From NCBI GenBank assembly GCA_002482705.1, contig DLGM01000254.1, positions 9,559 to 17,830 on the forward strand: a DNA stretch of 8,272 nucleotides. The letters are read 5' to 3'. Positions 5,227-8,272 of the stretch are shown piece by piece. The notes under the pieces were generated by a model, which had not been told where the DNA came from, did not search any database, and worked only from the letters and a program-made list of their open reading frames with translations. The stretch's first letter is position 1, and each line of letters begins with the position of its first letter. Position numbers and translations under genes: made by a program. The DNA comes from Cyanobacteria bacterium UBA7694. GTDB lineage: Bacteria; Cyanobacteriota; Sericytochromatia; UBA7694.

Positions 5227-6174
5227 ATGAAGCGGCTCATATTTGTGGCGCTGGTATGGCTACTCTGGACACTACCGAGTATAGCTGCACCACAAAAGGT
5301 ATACGTGGGTGTATATCTCAACAATGTTACTAACTTTGATGTGAAGACCAATACCTATTGGATGGACTTTTATGTGTGGTTTCGTTGGCAAGGGGATATT
5401 GACCCGGCGGCTTCCTTTGAGTTCATGAATGCGGCGGAAAAGTGGGGGCAAACCAATGTGGCTGAAACCGAAGAACCACAGATATTGCCCAGCGGATGGA
5501 AACGGCAAGAGTTCCATATCGAGCAGCAGTTTTATACGCCCCTCAACTTTGCCAACTATCCTTTAGATACCCAAGCCTTGAGCTTTCGCATTGAAGATAA
5601 ATCAAACCCCAGTTCGGTGCTGGAATATGTTGTCGACCCCTCCAGTAACTTTAGCCCCGATATTTTTATTCCGGGCTGGAAAGTGACGGGCCAATCCCCC
5701 GAAGTGTTGAAGCGTGCTTTTCAGACGAACTTTGGCCAGCCCGAACGCCGTCCTGAATCCTATTCAGAATTTGTCTATAAACTGGACATCTCCCGCTCGC
5801 CTCAAGCCCTCTATCTCTTTAAGCTCCTGTTGCCCGTGGCGATCATTTTGCTGACGGTGTGTGTCACTTTCTTTGTGCCAATCTCTTTCTTTGAGTCGCG
5901 GGTTGAAATCTCGATCACGGGTCTGTTGAGCCTGATTGCCCTGCAGATTGTGCTCAATGAAACTTTGCCCCCGGTGGGTTACATGACCTTGACTGACAAA
6001 ATTTATTACTTCTCTTATTTTGTGGTGTTGTGTGCCTTGATTGAAACCGTGATGGTTTATTTCTTCTTTAAAAAGGATGTGCGCCATGCCCGTCGCCTCG
6101 ACCGGGGTAGCTTTGCCCTGATGATGTTATTAACGCCGATTGTATTTATGGTGTTTTTCCAGTCGGTGCGCTAA
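5227..6174 (+). CDS. Prokaryotic pentameric ligand-gated ion channel (GLIC/ELIC-type Cys-loop receptor homologue)
   Basis: 315 residues from the ATG at 5227, chosen because GAGGGGG lies 6 nt upstream and the protein then starts with a signal peptide (1-21, cleavage near SIA-A). A further-upstream in-frame ATG (5140) would place the promoter inside the gene. Residues about 22-192 are the extracellular beta-sandwich, with FYTPLNFANYPLDTQ (102-116) as the Cys-loop region; the two Cys positions are T104 and L118, as in other bacterial members without the disulfide. Four membrane helices follow: M1 about 195-217, M2 about 226-247, M3 258-281, M4 296-313. The M2 region runs FESRVEISITGLLSLIALQI, closely parallel to GLIC. 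By that alignment E223 is -2', E227 is 2', T231 is 6' and L234 is the 9' gate; acidic residues imply cation selectivity. It ends in the short C-terminus typical of the family. The ligand cannot be read from sequence. It is transcribed alone, 180 bp ahead of tig. Confidence 0.93.
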   Translation: MKRLIFVALVWLLWTLPSIAAPQKVYVGVYLNNVTNFDVKTNTYWMDFYVWFRWQGDIDPAASFEFMNAAEKWGQTNVAETEEPQILPSGWKRQEFHIEQQFYTPLNFANYPLDTQALSFRIEDKSNPSSVLEYVVDPSSNFSPDIFIPGWKVTGQSPEVLKRAFQTNFGQPERRPESYSEFVYKLDISRSPQALYLFKLLLPVAIILLTVCVTFFVPISFFESRVEISITGLLSLIALQIVLNETLPPVGYMTLTDKIYYFSYFVVLCALIETVMVYFFFKKDVRHARRLDRGSFALMMLLTPIVFMVFFQSVR

Positions 6175-6197
6175 CCCGTTACCCCTGCCTGAGCCTG

Positions 6198-6206
6198 TGG
6201 TACACT
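6198..6206 (+). promoter_or_regulatory. Extended -10 promoter for tig
   Basis: TGGTACACT is an extended -10 (TGn plus TACACT), with a weak TTACCC (6179-6184) 16 bp upstream. The start near 6213 would give a leader of about 140 nt. The channel gene ahead has no evident terminator, so tig may also receive read-through. Confidence 0.35.
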
Positions 6207-6354
6207 GGTACAGTCTGTGCGCGTGGACCTCTGTGCCTCTATCTCCTGGCCCATCCGTCCGGCAAAACCGCCCCGCGCAGCTTCTGCCAAGGCTCAATAC
6301 GGGCCCGAAGCGCGTTAACCCAAATGAATCAAGCCCAATTCACCGGAGGAAACC

Positions 6355-7701
6355 GTGAAAGTTACTGTTGAAAAACAAGAAGGCAACAAAATCCACCTGG
6401 AAATCGAAGTGGATGGCCAAGGCATTTCCGAGCAGTACCATACTTCCCTGAACTATTACAGCCGTCAAGTCAAAGTCCAAGGCTTCCGCAAAGGGAAAGT
6501 TCCCAAGCACATCGTCGAACAACAAATTGATACGGACAGCCTGAAACGTGAAATTTTCCAAGACGTGATGGCCCGCTCTTACCAAGATGCGCTGCAACAA
6601 CAACAAATTGAATCGATTGCTGAACCCTCTGTACAGGCTGTACAGGCTGAAATTGGCAAAGACTTCATTTTTAAAGCCGTTGTGGAAGTGCGCCCTGAAG
6701 TCAGCCTCGGTGAATACAGCGGTCTTTCCGTTGTGGTGGCTCCCAAAGAAGCTATTAGCGATGAGAAAATCGATGAGCAGCTCGATATGCTCCGCCGTCA
6801 GCATGCGGTTATGGTACCCGTCGAAGATCGCGGTGCTGAACTTGGCGATGTCGTAACCCTGCGCATTGAAGGCACCATTGAGGGCGAACCCATTGATCTG
6901 GGCGAATCCCAAGAAATGAACATTGAACTCAAAGAAGACAGCTTTGTGCGTGGCTTCTCGGATCAAATCATTGGTCTCAAAGCCGGTGAAGAGAAAAACT
7001 TTGATCTGACCTTCCCCGCCGATTACCACATCGAAGATCTGCGCGATAAGCCCATTTCTTTTGCCGTTAAGGTGCATGATGTCAAAGCCGTTGAGCTGCC
7101 CGCCATTGACGACGAGTTCGCCAAGAGCGTTGGCGAATTTGAAAACCTCGATGGTCTCAAAGAGCGCATCAATAGCGATCTCGATGAGCTGCTCGAAGAT
7201 CAATTCGAAATCCGCCGCCAGCAAAAAGTGCTCGACGCTGTGGTCGCCAATGCGGAAGTTGAAGTCCCTGAATCGATGCTCAGCCGCGAGCTGTTTGCCA
7301 TGTGGCAAATGGGTGAAGGTGCCCAACTGCAAAATGCCAAAGTCAGTGAGCCCACCCTGCGTGCTTCGCTGATGAACTGGATGCAGCGCGAAGACATGAA
7401 AGAAACCGCCCGTCAGCGCATTAAAACCACCCTCGTTTTGGGTGCCATTGCGCGTGCTGAAGGCATCACCATCTCCCAGGAAGAAGTGGACAGCGAAATC
7501 CAGGAAATGGCCGACAGCTATCAAATCCCCGTGGCCCAGGTCAAGCAACAGCTTGAACAAGAAGGCCGCACCGTGGCTTTAATGGATGAGCTGCTGAGCT
7601 ACAAAATCATTGATTGGGTGCTCGAAAACAACGAAGTACAGATTGGCGAAGAAGAAGCTGCCGCTGAATCCGAAGCTGAACTGGCTGAGCAAACCGCTTA
7701 A
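6355..7701 (+). CDS. tig: Trigger factor (ribosome-associated chaperone and peptidyl-prolyl isomerase)
   Basis: 448 residues, close to the usual length of about 430-450. Trigger factor docks at the ribosomal exit tunnel and shields nascent chains in the cytoplasm. The N-terminal ribosome-binding domain (about 1-145) carries the signature GFRKGKVP at 43-50. The FKBP-type isomerase domain spans about 155-245, beginning GAELGDVVTLRIEGTIEGEP (160-179) and including FVRGFSDQIIGLKAGEE (197-213). The helical C-terminal chaperone domain (about 246-430) ends in an acidic, Ala/Glu-rich tail. Start is GTG at 6355, preceded by GGAGGA with a 4-nt gap; no better ATG is present. The gene stands alone between the channel and the acyltransferase; in many bacteria tig is followed by clpP/clpX, which is not the case here. 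Confidence 0.97.
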   Translation: MKVTVEKQEGNKIHLEIEVDGQGISEQYHTSLNYYSRQVKVQGFRKGKVPKHIVEQQIDTDSLKREIFQDVMARSYQDALQQQQIESIAEPSVQAVQAEIGKDFIFKAVVEVRPEVSLGEYSGLSVVVAPKEAISDEKIDEQLDMLRRQHAVMVPVEDRGAELGDVVTLRIEGTIEGEPIDLGESQEMNIELKEDSFVRGFSDQIIGLKAGEEKNFDLTFPADYHIEDLRDKPISFAVKVHDVKAVELPAIDDEFAKSVGEFENLDGLKERINSDLDELLEDQFEIRRQQKVLDAVVANAEVEVPESMLSRELFAMWQMGEGAQLQNAKVSEPTLRASLMNWMQREDMKETARQRIKTTLVLGAIARAEGITISQEEVDSEIQEMADSYQIPVAQVKQQLEQEGRTVALMDELLSYKIIDWVLENNEVQIGEEEAAAESEAELAEQTA

Positions 7702-7704
7702 GCT

Positions 7705-8272
7705 TTGTCTTCTGCCTCAGTGCTGATTTTTCTGATCCAGGCACTGAGTAGCGTGTTTTGTCTGTTGCCGCGCCGGTGGTGTTTGGGCTTAATGGCCAGC
7801 GCCGCCGGTGTTGTTTTTTGCCTCTACTCTCTGAGCCCGTACCGCCGCTTTATTCAGGGCAATCTCCGGGCCGCTTTTCCCGATTGGTCACAAGCGCGTA
7901 TCCAGCAAGTGGCTTGGCAACATGTCAAACACCTGTTCCAGGCGGTGGCTGATCTCTTGCGCTTTCCCCGTTGGCAGACACATCCCCCCGGCCCCGATAC
8001 CTTGCAGGTGGTGGGGCTTGAACATGTACAAGCGGCGTGGCAAGAGGGGCGAGGAGTCATTCTTGCTTCTGCCCACATGGGCTGTTGGGAAATGATCACT
8101 GCGACCGTGGCAATGGCTGGATTGCCCACCCATGTGCTGGTGCAGCCTCCGACGGTGGATGCCTTTGCCCGTCTCTTTGCCCAGTTCCGTGCCTCGGTGG
8201 GGGTGGTTACTCACAACAATACCTCTTTGAGCAGCTTGCGCCCGGTATTGCGCCAATTGGCTCGGGGAGCGG
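7705..8272 (+). CDS. LpxL/HtrB-family lipid acyltransferase (partial, C-terminus outside window)
   Basis: 189 visible codons with no stop. The protein opens with a hydrophobic stretch (about 5-43) and then shows the family pattern: NLRAAFPDW (53-61), VVGLEHVQAAWQEGRGVILASAH (about 101-124), the catalytic HX4E motif as HMGCWE with H124 and E129, followed by FRASVGV. LpxL/LpxM/HtrB enzymes transfer an acyl chain from acyl-ACP to lipid A precursors at the inner membrane; related enzymes act on other glycolipids, so the exact substrate is open. The frame is the same as tig and has no stop between the tig TAA and here. Start is uncertain: TTG 7705 (3 nt after the tig stop, suggesting reinitiation), GTG 7720, GTG 7753 or ATG 7792; none has a clear Shine-Dalgarno. 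An 8-bp inverted repeat falls in the first codons. Confidence 0.85.
   Translation, partial: MSSASVLIFLIQALSSVFCLLPRRWCLGLMASAAGVVFCLYSLSPYRRFIQGNLRAAFPDWSQARIQQVAWQHVKHLFQAVADLLRFPRWQTHPPGPDTLQVVGLEHVQAAWQEGRGVILASAHMGCWEMITATVAMAGLPTHVLVQPPTVDAFARLFAQFRASVGVVTHNNTSLSSLRPVLRQLARGA
7716..7748 (+). repeat. Inverted repeat at the tig/acyltransferase junction
   Basis: CTCAGTGC (7716-7723) and GCACTGAG (7741-7748) form a perfect 8-bp stem around a 17-nt loop, 14 bp after the tig stop. The following GTGTTTTGTCTG is only moderately T-rich, so it is a weak terminator or attenuator, or it controls translation of the next gene by masking the GTG at 7720. Confidence 0.42.

Noticed and set aside
6629..6647. 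Tandem repeat CTGTACAGG inside tig
   Set aside because: Two copies only, in frame, encoding a repeated Val-Gln-Ala; ordinary coding redundancy.
6340..7560. A 406-codon open frame antisense to tig
   Set aside because: It mirrors a strongly recognised gene in the opposite strand and its product resembles no family; its length follows from tig codon use.
7854..8256. Two minus-strand frames opposite the acyltransferase
   Set aside because: The plus-strand frame carries the HX4E motif and a family-wide pattern; the antisense products do not.

Overview
The window looks like ordinary chromosome from a Gram-negative (diderm) bacterium. The evidence is an LpxL/HtrB-type lipid acyltransferase at the right edge, a lipoprotein with a lipobox, and genes with Shine-Dalgarno sites and extended -10 promoters. 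A response regulator joined to a PATAN/DUF4388-like segment, a stand-alone Roadblock protein, a Ser/Thr-kinase-like protein and CTTAA repeats resembling cyanobacterial Pho boxes would fit a non-photosynthetic relative of the Cyanobacteria or another signalling-rich lineage. That placement is a weak guess; nothing here fixes the taxon.

Left part (1-2144, all minus strand): a protein-kinase-fold protein whose catalytic Asp is replaced (HGN instead of HRD) is followed after 17 bp by a Roadblock/LC7 protein. An intrinsic terminator comes next, then a response regulator that runs off the left edge. The first two genes look like an operon, and the third is partly insulated by the terminator. The set resembles a signalling module built on a pseudokinase scaffold and a Roadblock partner, but no small GTPase or histidine kinase is visible.

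Middle left (2145-3205): about 1.06 kb of AT-rich DNA with no credible protein gene. It is not featureless. Upstream of the kinase gene there are three symmetric elements, then CTTAA direct repeats with an 11/11/10-bp period. A plus-strand promoter-like pair (TTAACA-18-TATAAG) leads into a potential RNA closed by a 14-bp stem and followed by a terminator-like hairpin and T-rich tract. This is the best candidate here for an undescribed element: a small RNA of about 180 nt. The remainder (2561-3205) is very AT-rich and unexplained.

Middle (3206-5028, minus strand): a lipoprotein combining a zincin-type HExxH metallopeptidase domain with C-terminal leucine-rich repeats. Upstream of it is a 168-residue protein that resembles only the N-terminal part of IS605-family TnpB/OrfB, without the RuvC nuclease.

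Right part (5227-8272, plus strand): divergently transcribed from the TnpB-like gene is a prokaryotic pentameric ligand-gated ion channel of the GLIC/ELIC type with acidic residues at pore positions -2' and 2'. It is followed by trigger factor (tig, GTG start) and, almost directly after the tig stop, the start of an LpxL-like acyltransferase that leaves the window. I see no tRNA, rRNA, CRISPR array, complete insertion sequence or prophage gene.
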